A stretch of 37,139 nucleotides of DNA from Beroe ovata (lineage: Eukaryota > Ctenophora > Nuda > Beroida > Beroidae). The notes under the pieces were generated by a model. That model was not told where the DNA came from. It saw nothing but the letters and a program-made list of their open reading frames with translations, and made no database searches. The stretch's first letter is position 1. Every line of letters starts with the position of its first letter. Positions 1 to 9,840 of the stretch are shown here, in pieces. The stretch lies in NCBI GenBank assembly GCA_946803715.1, contig CAMPET010000004.1, positions 226,149-263,287 on the forward strand, read 5' to 3'. The position numbers were made by a program, and so were the translations under genes.

Positions 1-80
1 CACACACACACACACACACAGGGACATACACACACGTATACACATACACACACACAAACACACACAAGCACACACAAACA
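1..80. repeat. CA dinucleotide microsatellite at the window edge
   Basis: The first 20 bases are pure CA. They continue as imperfect CA-rich sequence with ACAAA and GTATA interruptions to about position 80. The tract lies inside the intron downstream of MRPS2 exon 2 (minus strand). Confidence 0.95.
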
Positions 81-96
81 CAGCTGAGATACTCAC

Positions 97-715
97 CGAT
101 ATGGTGTCCTAAGTGTACCCTATTCTCGAAGAGATCTCTCACGGTAAAAAGTGACTTCACATTGAAAAAATCGTCCATGTCGTCGGGGATATCCCTGGCT
201 TTCATTTTCGTGGGCTTCTTCAAAATTTTACCATGCTTTTCACCCGATTTTATTAAAGAATTAAGTTGTGATCTCATGTGATTTCTTTTACATCGCAATG
301 TCTCGTCATTTCCGTGCACCTGTAATGAATAATGAGTTTCAAGAATGACACATGCAATATATGATAACGATAGACTGTCCGGAATTTGGGGGCTGCTCCA
401 CAACACATAAGGACACCTGTTTAGCTGTACTTTCATATCCCAACTGAGGAGCCCCCGGTAAAACCTACTATAATTCACCTGAGGATCGAAACTTATCGCG
501 GCTGGGTCCTCAAGCTCTGATTCTTCTTCCACGATAGGTTTCGGTGCATAATTCGCCCAGGGCGGTGACCTGTTGCCCAGCTCAATCCGACCCGATGGTT
601 TATGTGACCGGGCTGGATCTGAAGTGGATGATTTGTCCCGATCATCGGATAAGAATCGCGGTGTTCGTGCAGTGCCCCCTAGCACCCTGACACAGGGTCT
701 CACGAACATGCTCAT
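97..715 (-). CDS. MRPS2: Mitochondrial small ribosomal subunit protein uS2m, 5' two exons only
   Basis: uS2m is a structural protein of the mitochondrial small ribosomal subunit. Two minus-strand exons are visible. Exon 1 (715 to 479, 79 codons) starts with ATG, encodes a basic N-terminus MSMFVRPCVRVLGGTARTPR that fits a mitochondrial presequence, and ends at CAG before GTGAAT. Exon 2 (319 to 97) follows a TACAG acceptor, joins in phase 0, and ends in phase 1 before GTGAGT. It encodes DDFFNVKSLFTVRDLFENRV followed by HLGHH, the typical start of the uS2 fold: a linker, then the 'LF..RVHLGH' block. The rest of the gene lies off the left edge, behind the CA repeat. The gene is transcribed in the same direction as the TANGO6 and CNOT7/8 genes to its right. 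Identity rests on the uS2 signature. The N-terminal region itself is poorly conserved in the family. Confidence 0.85.
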
Positions 716-1060
716 TGCACCCTATGACATGATGACAGTTAGGCTTCATCGAATAGGGTAATTCATAAAATTCTTGTTACAAATTCCTAGATCAATAGAT
801 TAATATACATCATTGGTTGCTTCTGGAGTTATGATCTTGGATATGAGCCTGTTGGGTATTATATCTATTGCCAAACATATGAGCCTGTTGGGTATTATAT
901 CTATTGCCAAACAGTGACAAAGATTCATGAGCTGAAATTCGAAAACACCTTATACTGCAGTGACTACGATATGAAAATTTCAAATACAAAAGTCAATGCA
1001 TGAACACGCGATAAAAACGCATCTATATTATATTCCGACTATACAAATTTCTGATATTCG
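716..1060. other. Intergenic spacer between MRPS2 and TANGO6
   Basis: This 345-bp spacer separates the TANGO6 stop codon (right) from the MRPS2 start codon (left), so it must hold the TANGO6 3' end and the MRPS2 promoter. The only structure I see is the perfect 36-bp tandem duplication at 841-912. Confidence 0.7.
841..912. repeat. Perfect 36-bp tandem duplication
   Basis: Two identical 36-bp units lie back to back (841-876 and 877-912), each beginning ATATGAGCCTGTTGGGTATT. They sit in the short spacer between TANGO6 and MRPS2. Perfect identity suggests a recent duplication. Confidence 0.95.
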
Positions 1061-3862
1061 TCACAAAATCTTCACCTCGTGTTTAATTTCGATTTTCGGG
1101 AACATAAACTCCCTCACCACACCTGACAAAACACCTAGCGCTTGGAGAGTCCTATGATGGATTGCTGGCGTTGTGCTCATGTTAGAAACTCTCTTCAGTA
1201 ATCTGTAGATTCGCAGTGTTTCAGACTGAGATTCGTGAAATAAAGACTTATCTTGAGATTCGATGAAGTTAGCAATGATAGTTATAGCACCGGTTTTAGC
1301 TAGTGGACTCTCATCCTCTAATAGTGTCTTCTCACATATCTTTATTATTTCCTGAATGTGTGTCAGAATAGCAAACTTGCACAAAACACACAGCTCAGCT
1401 ATGTTACTGAGACTGGATGCACGCAAAATTTCACTCTCCTGACAAGAAACACAGTTCGCAAGGCAGTTAAAGATTTGGTTGACATATCTGGGCAAGAGTT
1501 CGTTTGTTATTTTCATTGTGTTAACCAAGACTTCCATACACTTTGCCCTGTCGTCTTCTTTCCTAGATACATTCCGAATTTCAGTCACTATCAAATCAAG
1601 AACAAGTTGTGTGTTGTGCCAGCTCATTTGTGAAAGACATTGTACTGCCGCAAGGAAAATGTAGCTGTCATCATGTGAGAGGTTGTCCATGAGGATTTTC
1701 TGAAGTATTCCCACGTTTTCAATAACTAGAGGGTCTTTGGATGTGAACCGTTTTCCAAGTTGGATAATAGCATGCGCTCGCGATGGGATCAATGGATCGG
1801 CTAAATCTCTGATAATGTCGGACAGTGTGTCTTGCTTTTTTTCATTCGCATTTGAGCTGCCGAAGCGGGGTAGTGACTCAACGTTAATTTTGGTTGCAAT
1901 ACAGATCCTGAGATCGTTAGCCATGGCGCTCACTTCGGCATTGCCACTGAAGTCCTTGATGAGATTAAGAGGATTCATCAGAGATTTAATTTCAGTCTCA
2001 TCTTCAGCAGAGAGCTCTATTTCTTCTCGCAGGTATGTGCTCAGTATCCCAAAACTAAGCAACAGCAGCTCATCCTTTTCGGGACCTGGACACTCACATT
2101 TCTGTAGTATGATCATTTTCAGGAGTTCGATTGTTTGTGTTGTGTCCTTCAGGAGCTTCTGTCCAAACGTCTGGCACATTTGATCAAGGAGCATTCCTTT
2201 CCTTAGCGACGACTGGAAATCACACAACTCCCTCTGACAATCCAGAAAGTTATCATCTGTAGGTGGTGGGGAAACATCGGTTATGATGGATCGAAACAGA
2301 TCTAGAAAGAATTCGGAGAGTTGATCAATCCTATCAGGTGGAAGAGTCTTCATGAGTTTCAAACAAACTTCCACAATCCTGTCATTACCACCAAGAATAT
2401 CATTTGGATCAAGTGATAAGTTCTCTGTGGGAGAAGTGGAGGAATCGTCAGTGGAACTAATAAGCATCAGTCCTCCAGTGTCCCCATGGGCCCAGGTTAC
2501 ATTCCTTGATTCACTCAGGTTAGTGGACAAGAACTGAATGAAGATTCTACACCAGTATGGAGATGATGCCATCATTTCGCTGACTATTGTCACAATGATA
2601 GCCTTTTTCGGAGAGATGCCCTGAATTGAATGATGAAATAAATGAAGCAATGAAAGTAAGAATTCATTGTTCAGCCTATCTGAAATTTGGTTATGAAATA
2701 CACCCAAGGTTGAAATTGTCTTTAATCGGAACAACCAAGTTTCTATCTCTTTCTCTCTTACGAGAATCTGACCCACCAAATAATTATCATTGATTCTCCA
2801 CTTTACACATGGTCGGAATATGGGACACCAGAACAGATCAAACATTCTTTCCGGGTACTCTGCAGTTAACTTGTGAACGATATTCTTGTACAAACGAAGG
2901 TACTGTGTTCTCAGTTCACCATCACCTAGTTTTTCGAGCATCTCAGCTGTCTGTTCAATGATATTGGTGATGTAGTCCTCTGGCTGTCTTCTTGGAGGAG
3001 TAATGATAACCTCTGATATCTTGTCGCAAAATGACTGATCTTCGTATGCCAGTATCTTCCCATAGTGTTCGAATAGGGACCGTGTCACATTGATAACGCC
3101 GTTAGGTCTCGTTACTTGGAGCCTCATCAAGTCATTGGTTACTGCTAACAGCCATATTGGTGGCTTGGTGGACCCCTTTGGCAACTGCAAGCTTATTATT
3201 TCAGTCACAGCATTGGGCGCCTTGTAGAGGAGGTCATCGAGAAAAGATTTCAAGTCCTCTGCATTGACTTGTTTGCTCTTTCGCACCAAAGCGTCAGATT
3301 TGTTCTGCTTCATGATTCTACTCGGATTATTCGGACCATACAGGATATTGACCAACGCTGCAATAAGCACGCCCAAATTCTTATTTAAAATCAACGACCC
3401 AAAGTAGTTATCTGTTATGAGCGGTCTTACCGCGCGAATAATTTCCTGTAAGACCAAATTCCTCTGAACGGGACATTGTTCAAATCTCTCTGAGTTCACT
3501 GAGACAGGGCAGACACCAGGGTCACACAAAAGCGAGATTCCAAACCCTGCTAGCATCCGCAAGACCTGGGTGAGGGTGTTCTGGTTGGTGACAGAGATCA
3601 CCATGTCTGGAGGGGATGGGAGTGTTAACGAGGACAGGAGTTCGAGAGAGTCCACCAAGCAGAAGACAAAATCACCAGTTTCAGGAGTGGCTGATGTCGG
3701 GTATGGGATTGTGGTAAGAGTTGGTTGTGGTAATGAAGTTGCCTTCTGTCGGAGGGAGAGATATCTGGTGACATTGGATGATATGATAGAGGATAGCTCC
3801 TCAGTGTCAGATTTCTCACATAGAACTTGCTGAAGGGAGAATATCGTACTTCGGACCTCCAT
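1061..3862 (-). CDS. TANGO6: TANGO6 / RTP1 homologue, ARM/HEAT-type protein, single exon
   Basis: This is one uninterrupted 933-residue ORF starting at an ATG. TANGO6 (transport and Golgi organisation 6, yeast Rtp1) is an alpha-solenoid protein. Rtp1 helps assemble and import RNA polymerase II, and the fly protein was found in a secretion screen. The placement comes from two C-terminal blocks. The RTP1_C1-type block (about residues 683-770) contains DLADPLIPSRAHAIIQLGKR and then DNLSHDDSYIFLAAVQCLSQ. The RTP1_C2-type block at the C-terminus contains HHRTLQALGVLSGVVREFMF. The rest is leucine-rich helical repeat sequence with no transmembrane run obvious to me. Human TANGO6 is about 1,094 residues, so this protein is somewhat shorter. 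The lack of introns is unusual beside neighbours with 7-15 exons. It lies between CNOT7/8 (upstream, 453 bp away) and MRPS2 (downstream, 345 bp away), all on the same strand. Confidence 0.85.
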   Translation of the reverse strand: MEVRSTIFSLQQVLCEKSDTEELSSIISSNVTRYLSLRQKATSLPQPTLTTIPYPTSATPETGDFVFCLVDSLELLSSLTLPSPPDMVISVTNQNTLTQVLRMLAGFGISLLCDPGVCPVSVNSERFEQCPVQRNLVLQEIIRAVRPLITDNYFGSLILNKNLGVLIAALVNILYGPNNPSRIMKQNKSDALVRKSKQVNAEDLKSFLDDLLYKAPNAVTEIISLQLPKGSTKPPIWLLAVTNDLMRLQVTRPNGVINVTRSLFEHYGKILAYEDQSFCDKISEVIITPPRRQPEDYITNIIEQTAEMLEKLGDGELRTQYLRLYKNIVHKLTAEYPERMFDLFWCPIFRPCVKWRINDNYLVGQILVREKEIETWLFRLKTISTLGVFHNQISDRLNNEFLLSLLHLFHHSIQGISPKKAIIVTIVSEMMASSPYWCRIFIQFLSTNLSESRNVTWAHGDTGGLMLISSTDDSSTSPTENLSLDPNDILGGNDRIVEVCLKLMKTLPPDRIDQLSEFFLDLFRSIITDVSPPPTDDNFLDCQRELCDFQSSLRKGMLLDQMCQTFGQKLLKDTTQTIELLKMIILQKCECPGPEKDELLLLSFGILSTYLREEIELSAEDETEIKSLMNPLNLIKDFSGNAEVSAMANDLRICIATKINVESLPRFGSSNANEKKQDTLSDIIRDLADPLIPSRAHAIIQLGKRFTSKDPLVIENVGILQKILMDNLSHDDSYIFLAAVQCLSQMSWHNTQLVLDLIVTEIRNVSRKEDDRAKCMEVLVNTMKITNELLPRYVNQIFNCLANCVSCQESEILRASSLSNIAELCVLCKFAILTHIQEIIKICEKTLLEDESPLAKTGAITIIANFIESQDKSLFHESQSETLRIYRLLKRVSNMSTTPAIHHRTLQALGVLSGVVREFMFPKIEIKHEVKIL

Positions 3863-4315
3863 CCTATATCGAGGATTGTTTTATTTAGAAACATTATTGC
3901 TTCATTGAAAAGCACCGAAACATTTACCTAGCAACTTAGCAAAAAATATTTTTACTCGACGCCATTCACGGAGAAAAAAAAGAAAAACTCATTGTGCCAA
4001 GATTACAAATAGGAAGATTCATTACAACTTGTAAAGATATGATAGATATAAAATTATCATGGTAACATGCATGCGTTGAGCAAATTTGATGAAAGCGCCT
4101 GCTTGCCCGATGCCCAAGGAAGAAAAAAGTTTGCTCTAAAAAATTCATCACAGCTCGAACTTTTTGAGATTGAACGTAGTACGGGAATTGAGAAAGAGTC
4201 AAGACCTTAGCGAACATAGAGAGTCTTGATAATCGAGTTTTTTGGTTGCATCTTGATACCTCAATAACATGCAAGAACCTATAAAATTATCAATTATGGT
4301 GGGCATGATTATAAT
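3863..4315. other. Intergenic spacer between CNOT7/8 and TANGO6
   Basis: This 453-bp AT-rich spacer must contain the CNOT7/8 3' UTR and the TANGO6 promoter. I see no repeat or recognisable element in it. Confidence 0.6.
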
Positions 4316-5850
4316 CTACTGAGCACAGATGGCTGTATCTGCCTCTGTACTCTGGACTAGGGAGACTGGAACTGTCGGAGGAGGGGGCATCCTGTTATCC
4401 ATCTGAGAGATAGGAACAGAGTTGCAACTCAGCCCATACAGTCTGCCACTGTACTTATCGAGATCAATGTAGTCCTCGAAGTACATCCGTCTCATCTGTG
4501 GGTATTGCAAAACATTGGCCAATGATCATGCAAACTTAACATAATACGTATCACGGATACATCATGACGCCACTTTTACACATCATGACGGACCTAAGTT
4601 AAAATCAACCAGTCTTATCGCGAATGGTACCATGGTAAATTACCTTAAAGAATGTAGACGATGTCAGAAGGCTATCCGAACCGGCCTGATGCTGGGATCC
4701 AATCCTCTCAATCTCTAGATTTTCCGCTGTTTCCTGGGAATCATGTTATTTCAATAAAGTTCTCTGGGACTCTCGTGAGTCTCTTCAGAAACTACTGATG
4801 GATTGGGTTTGAAAATCTGAAACCTGTAGTCCTCCTTTGAGTGTTTTACAACTCTTCATCAAATACTTGATGTCGTAGACAATTGGGAAGTAGAGTCTTA
4901 GCAACTCAAAGAACTCCTGAGGATTTATGTTCATCACCCAGGAATAGTACAATTACATTATTCTTGAACTCCATATAAGAAATCAATAAACCTCAATGAG
5001 AGCTCCAAAACTGTGGACTAACCTCCTCATCAGAAGGCATGTCTTTACAAGTCAGTATTTTGAGAAGGTACCCGAAGTCATACGGAGAGTGAAAGCTGAC
5101 AAAATGTGTGTCCACCAAAACCAAGCCAGAAGGGATGAGAAGCTCTGCAAAGTCATCGACATCGATACCTTCTTCCTCGTGACGTTTGAATTGAATGCCA
5201 GATCTATTCAGAAGGTCGATGGAGTCCTGCAATGACCATTTTACATCATGTATGGATCTCAAATCAGGAAAAACCGTTTCAAATTCCACATAAGATACCA
5301 GCTGCTACTCTTCGAGGCACCTGAGCATACATATCCTCGTTGAGACTGAACTTGAAGTTGAACTGCCAAGTGCAAGGTCCTTTTGGGTGTTTCCCTTGCT
5401 CATCTGCCAGCGTGATACCTAAAACGGGAATATAGCTGACTGCTCTAGGAACTTAGATACGAAGCACTCAGAAGGAAGTAACTGAACTATTACCTACCGA
5501 GTTGTATAATTTTGAGTAAGTCCACATTGACTTTCAGTAGCTGATACATGTACTCATTGTTACTCCTAAACTCGCCGAGAGGCCGAGCAACAACACCCGG
5601 GAACTCGGTATCTGAAGGGAATGAATGGTCGTGAGTCGGTGGATCCGTTTGTTGAATAAGGGTTGAAAGATCTCAATGTTCAATATATATTGTAGTTGGT
5701 TTAGTCTTGTAGATAGTTTTCTGGACCCTTACCGATAGAAATGTAGTTATATAATGGCACAAGTTGACGTATTTTTTCAAACTCTTCCTCGAGGTTGTCT
5801 CTCCATACATCCCGGATGAGATTGTTGGCGATGGCAGTGCTGGTTGGCAT
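4316..5850 (-). CDS. CNOT7/8: CCR4-NOT deadenylase subunit (CAF1/POP2 type)
   Basis: This is the catalytic subunit of the CCR4-NOT complex, which shortens mRNA poly(A) tails in the cytoplasm (DEDD-family 3'-5' exoribonuclease). Seven minus-strand exons join in frame: 5850-5733, 5611-5498, 5418-5321, 5226-5023, 4916-4824, 4733-4644 and 4495-4316, giving 298 residues (human CNOT7 285, CNOT8 292). All junctions are GT-AG. The four core DEDD residues are visible: D40 and E42 in [18 protein letters not shown], a D in [15 protein letters not shown], and a D in [12 protein letters not shown] chose the ATG at 5850 because it has a strong context (ACC before ATG) and puts the first catalytic residues at 40 and 42, as in human CNOT7. 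The frame stays open further 5' but only from a TTG. A mid-protein block ([20 protein letters not shown]) and the C-terminal [17 protein letters not shown] are family-typical. The tail after residue about 255 is proline-containing and not conserved. Confidence 0.96.
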
Positions 5851-6341
5851 GGTAACCGGAGAAGAGGAGAGGGGGTGGGTGTTCTGGATTCTTATCAACG
5901 TGGCGACGATTTAGAACAAAATAGTTTTTACCATCATTGATTTGACATAGACCTCTTTATTTGGGGAGGCAAATCATTAACTAAGTCAACGCTAATATCA
6001 TCTATTCAAGCATATACAAGTATATGTGAACAAAAATGAGCTAGTATATAGCAGTTTTGAATTAAAAATGCATCACGTGTACTAGAGTAAAAGACCTCTT
6101 AATAAAACTCAACAAATGTTACTACATGATCATTCCCATGATTATCGAGTCACATGCAAATCATTCGACACTTTTTTGCAAAGAAAATGTTCTTATTAAT
6201 AACACTAGCAAGACATCACATTGAAATTTTGCAACCAAATTAAGAGCTACTACTAAAAAACCTCTAGACTGCTTCTATCTATTCTGTACAGGATGTACGG
6301 TTACTGCTGCATGGTTGAGACTTATTAGCCGAGAGTAAATA

Positions 6342-6620
6342 CAGGGTGAGCCAAAAAATAGGAATACACCACAAGGTGAGTACCTCATTATTGGCTTCTG
6401 GATAGGTATTAGCCAAAGTTGTTCCTAAGCAAAGCTTCAAGTTCCTACCTCAAAAGGATAATGTAAAAAAGTTCCATTTTTTCAATTTTGAATCATGGTT
6501 TCGTCATGAATGAATTTTTTCAATATTATCGAAAGTCTTCAAAGTAGGGGATTGAAAATACCTATGATGGCAAAAACACCATGGCAAAATTCAGTCAGAA
6601 GTTTTTAAGGCCGCACCCTG
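6342..6620. mobile_element. Short Tc1/mariner-like MITE with TA target duplication
   Basis: A 279-bp segment begins CAGGGTGAGCC and ends GGCCGCACCCTG, so its ends are inverted copies of CAGGGTG(A/C)G. It is flanked by TA on both sides (6340-6341 and 6621-6622). A TA duplication and CAGGG-type ends are typical of non-autonomous Tc1/mariner-superfamily elements. No transposase frame lies inside. The inverted repeat is short, about 9 bp strict and looser further in, so family assignment is tentative. Confidence 0.6.
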
Positions 6621-7686
6621 TATACAATTTCCAAATCATACATTTCCAATTAGCAAATATATTAACATAAATCCTTGTTTTCCGAGTATCACAGCTTTTT
6701 ACGTCTTGTAACAAATCACTTTAAAAACAATAAAGCATATATGTTCCTTCATATCATGCAAACCTAGACCAATGAAGTAATAAGTTACTAAATACAGGCT
6801 TTTAACTTTCATTACCAAGTGTTTCTCCAATAGAAGTGCAATTGAAAGAGTTCATTGGCTCCACAGTGAGCCTCACTGTAGCTCAAAATGGAACTCAGGA
6901 CTGCAATATATTCACACAAAACCTTCTTCACCACTACTACTATACGAGACAACTATACAAGAAGGTGCATTCTCGCACCAACTTCCTTTAAACACCTCGA
7001 TTAGCGTCTACCACTTCACGAATAGTACACTCAGAGCCCTTGTCTATCGATACAATAATTAAAAACATGCTAACAACATGTAAATATTCATCTGTTTAAA
7101 ACAGACGTTGAAAATAATGAAACTGTTCAACTAACAGTCATATAACAAGTAAATCATATAAATGATACATTAAGTGAAGTAACAAAAACATTTTGGACTG
7201 CGGTTGTTGATTTTTGATAGAATTTGAGAACCTTGATTGACATGACTAATGTTTTTGTTCCTGTTTTGAAAGAATTTGTGCAATTCAGCACAATAACAGA
7301 TTGACTGCTTTTATGAAATGAGACAGTTAGATGCATCATGATCATTACCACTGAACATTTGAAATCTTTTCACATTGCAACGCATTACATTTGGGGTTGA
7401 TAATGAACAAATATTCAGTGGTAGAATTGTGATCCCTATTATGATAGCTATGACAGAGTTATGCTATACCTACAGGCTACATCAGAAGGTGCTTTCGAAA
7501 GGTGCAATATTAACAGTGTATCATATAATTTGGATAATGGATATCATAATAGAATAAAAATCTTACTTTGTAATCAATACCTATTTTGATTTATTTACAA
7601 ACTCCACAACATACTTCAGGAAAGAGATATATTTCAAAAAAAGAAAGATTCTTTCGAGACATCAATCGGCAGAACTACACAACAGG

Positions 7687-7718
7687 AGGATCAACAGATC
7701 TGATGATCAACAGATCTG
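7687..7718. repeat. Two-copy 16-bp tandem repeat
   Basis: GATCAACAGATCTGAT is followed directly by GATCAACAGATCTGAA, downstream of the bHLH-PAS stop codon. Confidence 0.85.
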
Positions 7719-7870
7719 AATTAGAATTAGCAAAATTCTAATTGACTTGCAGATGAATAATGTCAAGTTGAGTGCTCATAATTCATTGATTTGTTAAATG
7801 AGTTCTCGATTGCTGATTTGTTAATCAGCAAAATGTCCCTGAAATCTTTTTCAGTTTTACTGATAAAATT

Positions 7871-8863
7871 TCACTGTGGAATGCAAGGCAATTGAGCTAA
7901 CCAACTATCAGCATCACTCAACATACGCATATTTTCTATGTTTGTATCACTTGAAACTTCTGCATCTGATATACCAAATGCAAATGGGATGCAATAACAA
8001 ACCAACAACATTGAGTTTCCAGGGGATTCAACTGCATAGAATTTTGTATAAACAAACAAATGACAGCTATCAGAGCAGTAATGTCTTATGACTGCAGTTT
8101 TATGACCAAACTGTTTTATTTCATTTTTGATATTTCCAAACACTCGAAAAAGATCTTCTTCAACAACATAGTCTAGCAAATTGCTTTGATATTCATCAAA
8201 TCCTAGTAATTTGTCTAAGTATGCACATGACCTGCTAACAATTGCAAATGATTCCTCGAGGATGATTTCATGGATTCCAAACAGTGATTTTATAGTCTTC
8301 ATAGGCTTTTCTACCTTTTCAGCTAAAGCAAGAAATAATTCATTATCCTGCTCATCTTTAAACAGCTTCCCTTTGAGCCAAAACTTTGGATAGTTCTTGT
8401 CAGGTGTTATGAAAGAAGTGAGTAAATTCTTGTGTCGACAGTGGAAAACTTGATACATGAACTCATTGGCATTAGTAATAAGTGAACTGATATGCTCCCC
8501 CATTAGACAATGCTTCAATCCCAAAAACTCCGCAAGATTTTTTGTACCATATATAATTCTCCCTTGTGAGGTAACTCCAACTCCAATAGAATTGAATGCA
8601 TAAAGCATTTCCTTGAGATCAAAATATGAAGATAAAACCTTTGATTCAAATTTTTCAGAAAATTTACCCAATGTAATGTAGGCTATAGCTTGAGAAAGAA
8701 CTTGATTTGTAGAGCACTGTTGATCACATATTAGATCACTAATTTCAGTAATGATATTTCTGAAGCGCAATCTATTTTCTTTAGCACGATTTTTATTTAG
8801 TGATTGGCCTGGGGAAATGATCAAGGAGTTCTTTGAAACAATGACATCATTTTCATATACCAT
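7871..8863 (-). CDS. Divergent short bHLH-PAS transcription factor, perhaps CLOCK/NPAS2-like
   Basis: One uninterrupted exon encodes 330 residues from the ATG at 8863. The frame stays open for 12 more codons without an ATG before a TGA. AG dinucleotides that could serve as acceptors lie just upstream, so a 5' exon is possible. Residues about 23-66 fit a basic helix-loop-helix: basic stretch KNRAKENRLRFRN, helix 1 IITEISDLI, helix 2 QVLSQAIAYITLG. A PAS-A-like region follows (about 80-175, LYAFNSIGVGVTSQGRIIYG), then a PAS-B-like region (about 195-300, LLDYVVEEDLFRVF and RHYCSDSCHLFVYTKFYAV). The domain order is that of animal bHLH-PAS factors, which dimerise and bind E-box or related sites in the nucleus. 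Helix 2 and PAS-B look most like CLOCK/NPAS2, but this is by eye and AHR/SIM-type kinship is not excluded. Oddities: no C-terminal activation region beyond residue 330, no introns, and one arginine of the usual ExxRR contact motif is leucine. Confidence 0.7.
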   Translation of the reverse strand: MVYENDVIVSKNSLIISPGQSLNKNRAKENRLRFRNIITEISDLICDQQCSTNQVLSQAIAYITLGKFSEKFESKVLSSYFDLKEMLYAFNSIGVGVTSQGRIIYGTKNLAEFLGLKHCLMGEHISSLITNANEFMYQVFHCRHKNLLTSFITPDKNYPKFWLKGKLFKDEQDNELFLALAEKVEKPMKTIKSLFGIHEIILEESFAIVSRSCAYLDKLLGFDEYQSNLLDYVVEEDLFRVFGNIKNEIKQFGHKTAVIRHYCSDSCHLFVYTKFYAVESPGNSMLLVCYCIPFAFGISDAEVSSDTNIENMRMLSDADSWLAQLPCIPQ

Positions 8864-9361
8864 CTGATTAAGAACCTCATAGACTATGTAAGAGAACACT
8901 CATTAGATGATTAAACTATACTGGTGCATATATTGAATCACAATAGACCTTGGGCTATCAGATGCAGTATATCCTGAAAATAGATAGAACAAATTACATA
9001 ACCACTATTGCATACACATGGTTACATAACCACTGTTACATATATTGATGTTGAAAACAGAGATGAATTCCAAATATGTTCCAATGATGTAGGGTTTTTC
9101 CCTACCGTCAGCACCAATCAATAATAATTCTGCCAGGGGTAAGATCCCACCAGCGAGGGTACTAGGGAGAAATTCTACAAGATCCAATAATTAACAAATA
9201 AAACACTGCAAAAAGAAATCAATTGTTTTACTACAAGATCATTATAATTATATTATGCATGATCAAGTTTTATTCCACTCAAGTTTTATATTCCACTCGC
9301 TCGCACCATCATCAATAAAGGGCCGCTTGTTCAGTGTTCCGGTTTTTGACGATTTTGTTTG

Positions 9362-9754
9362 GCAATGCTAAACCGCTGATGCAAGCCGCGAGGCGGCTTG
9401 CATCAGCAATTTTGCGCCGCGCGCGCGTGAAAACAGGATTCTCGACAATATCTATTATCGATCAACATAGACAACAGACATGACAACGATGATTTGACTA
9501 AGGCTCGCACGCGCGAAAAAATCAAATGTTGCCGGATGTTATCTGTCCACTGTTTCTTGCGCGCGGCGCGCGCGCCTTCATCGAAGGCCGATGAAGGCGC
9601 GCGCGCTGCGCGCAAGAAACAGTGGACAGATAACATCCGGCAAATCAAATGGTTGTCGATCGATGATAGACCCTGTCGAGAATTTCGTTTCGCGCGCGCG
9701 CGGCGCAAACTTATTCAATATTCTTATCAGCTTGCATCAGCGGTTTAGCATTGC
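9362..9754. mobile_element. Foldback (nested-palindrome) element with 25-bp perfect terminal inverted repeats
   Basis: The ends are perfect 25-bp inverted repeats beginning GCAATGCTAAACCGCTGATG (9362-9386 and 9730-9754). Inside the left end is a perfect hairpin with 15-bp arms and a 3-base loop (9375-9389, 9393-9407). At the centre is a second hairpin with 55-bp arms and a 5-base loop (9529-9583, 9589-9643) with a single mismatch. Between these, the flanking parts also match each other in inverted orientation imperfectly (CGCGCGCG, ATTCTCGACA and ATCGATC blocks). The whole segment can therefore fold into one long stem. It is far richer in CpG and GCGCGC than its surroundings. No transposase is encoded. 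I call it a foldback/MITE-type element, but no target-site duplication is clear. Confidence 0.75.
9529..9643. repeat. Central 115-bp palindrome
   Basis: The arms 9529-9583 and 9589-9643 are reverse complements over 55 bp with one mismatch. The loop is AAGGC. The arm contains ACTGTTTCTTGCGCGCGGCG. Because of this symmetry, both strands carry overlapping open frames that share a peptide, and neither should be read as a gene. Confidence 0.95.
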
Positions 9755-9840
9755 TAGACAAGTCAAATGGAGACAGAAAATTATCTGACAATAATTCTGC
9801 GCGAGTGCGCGGCGCCGGCTCTAGTTCATAGTTGAAACAG

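Larger units (their letters stand above)
5851..7870. other. Non-coding interval between CNOT7/8 and the bHLH-PAS gene
   Basis: About 2 kb of AT-rich sequence with no ORF I can support. It contains the MITE at 6342-6620 and a two-copy 16-bp repeat (GATCAACAGATCTGAT) near 7687-7718. A minus-strand AATAAA at about 7590-7595 could be the poly(A) signal of the bHLH-PAS gene. The open frames of 60-65 codons here have no family resemblance. Confidence 0.55.

Noticed and set aside
3966-4274. 102-codon minus-strand frame in the CNOT7/8-TANGO6 spacer
   Set aside because: It has no domain, no codon bias resembling the neighbours, and it occupies the likely 3' UTR and promoter.
9005-9187. Minus-strand frame upstream of the bHLH-PAS gene as a possible 5' exon
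   Set aside because: It reads across the small GTAGGG palindrome, has no resemblance to bHLH-PAS N-termini, and I could not find a donor giving the right phase with confidence.
9403-9748. Overlapping open frames on both strands sharing the peptide CRMLSVHCFLRAARAPSS
   Set aside because: They read the two arms of the same palindrome, so the shared peptide follows from the symmetry. There is no family resemblance or splice context.
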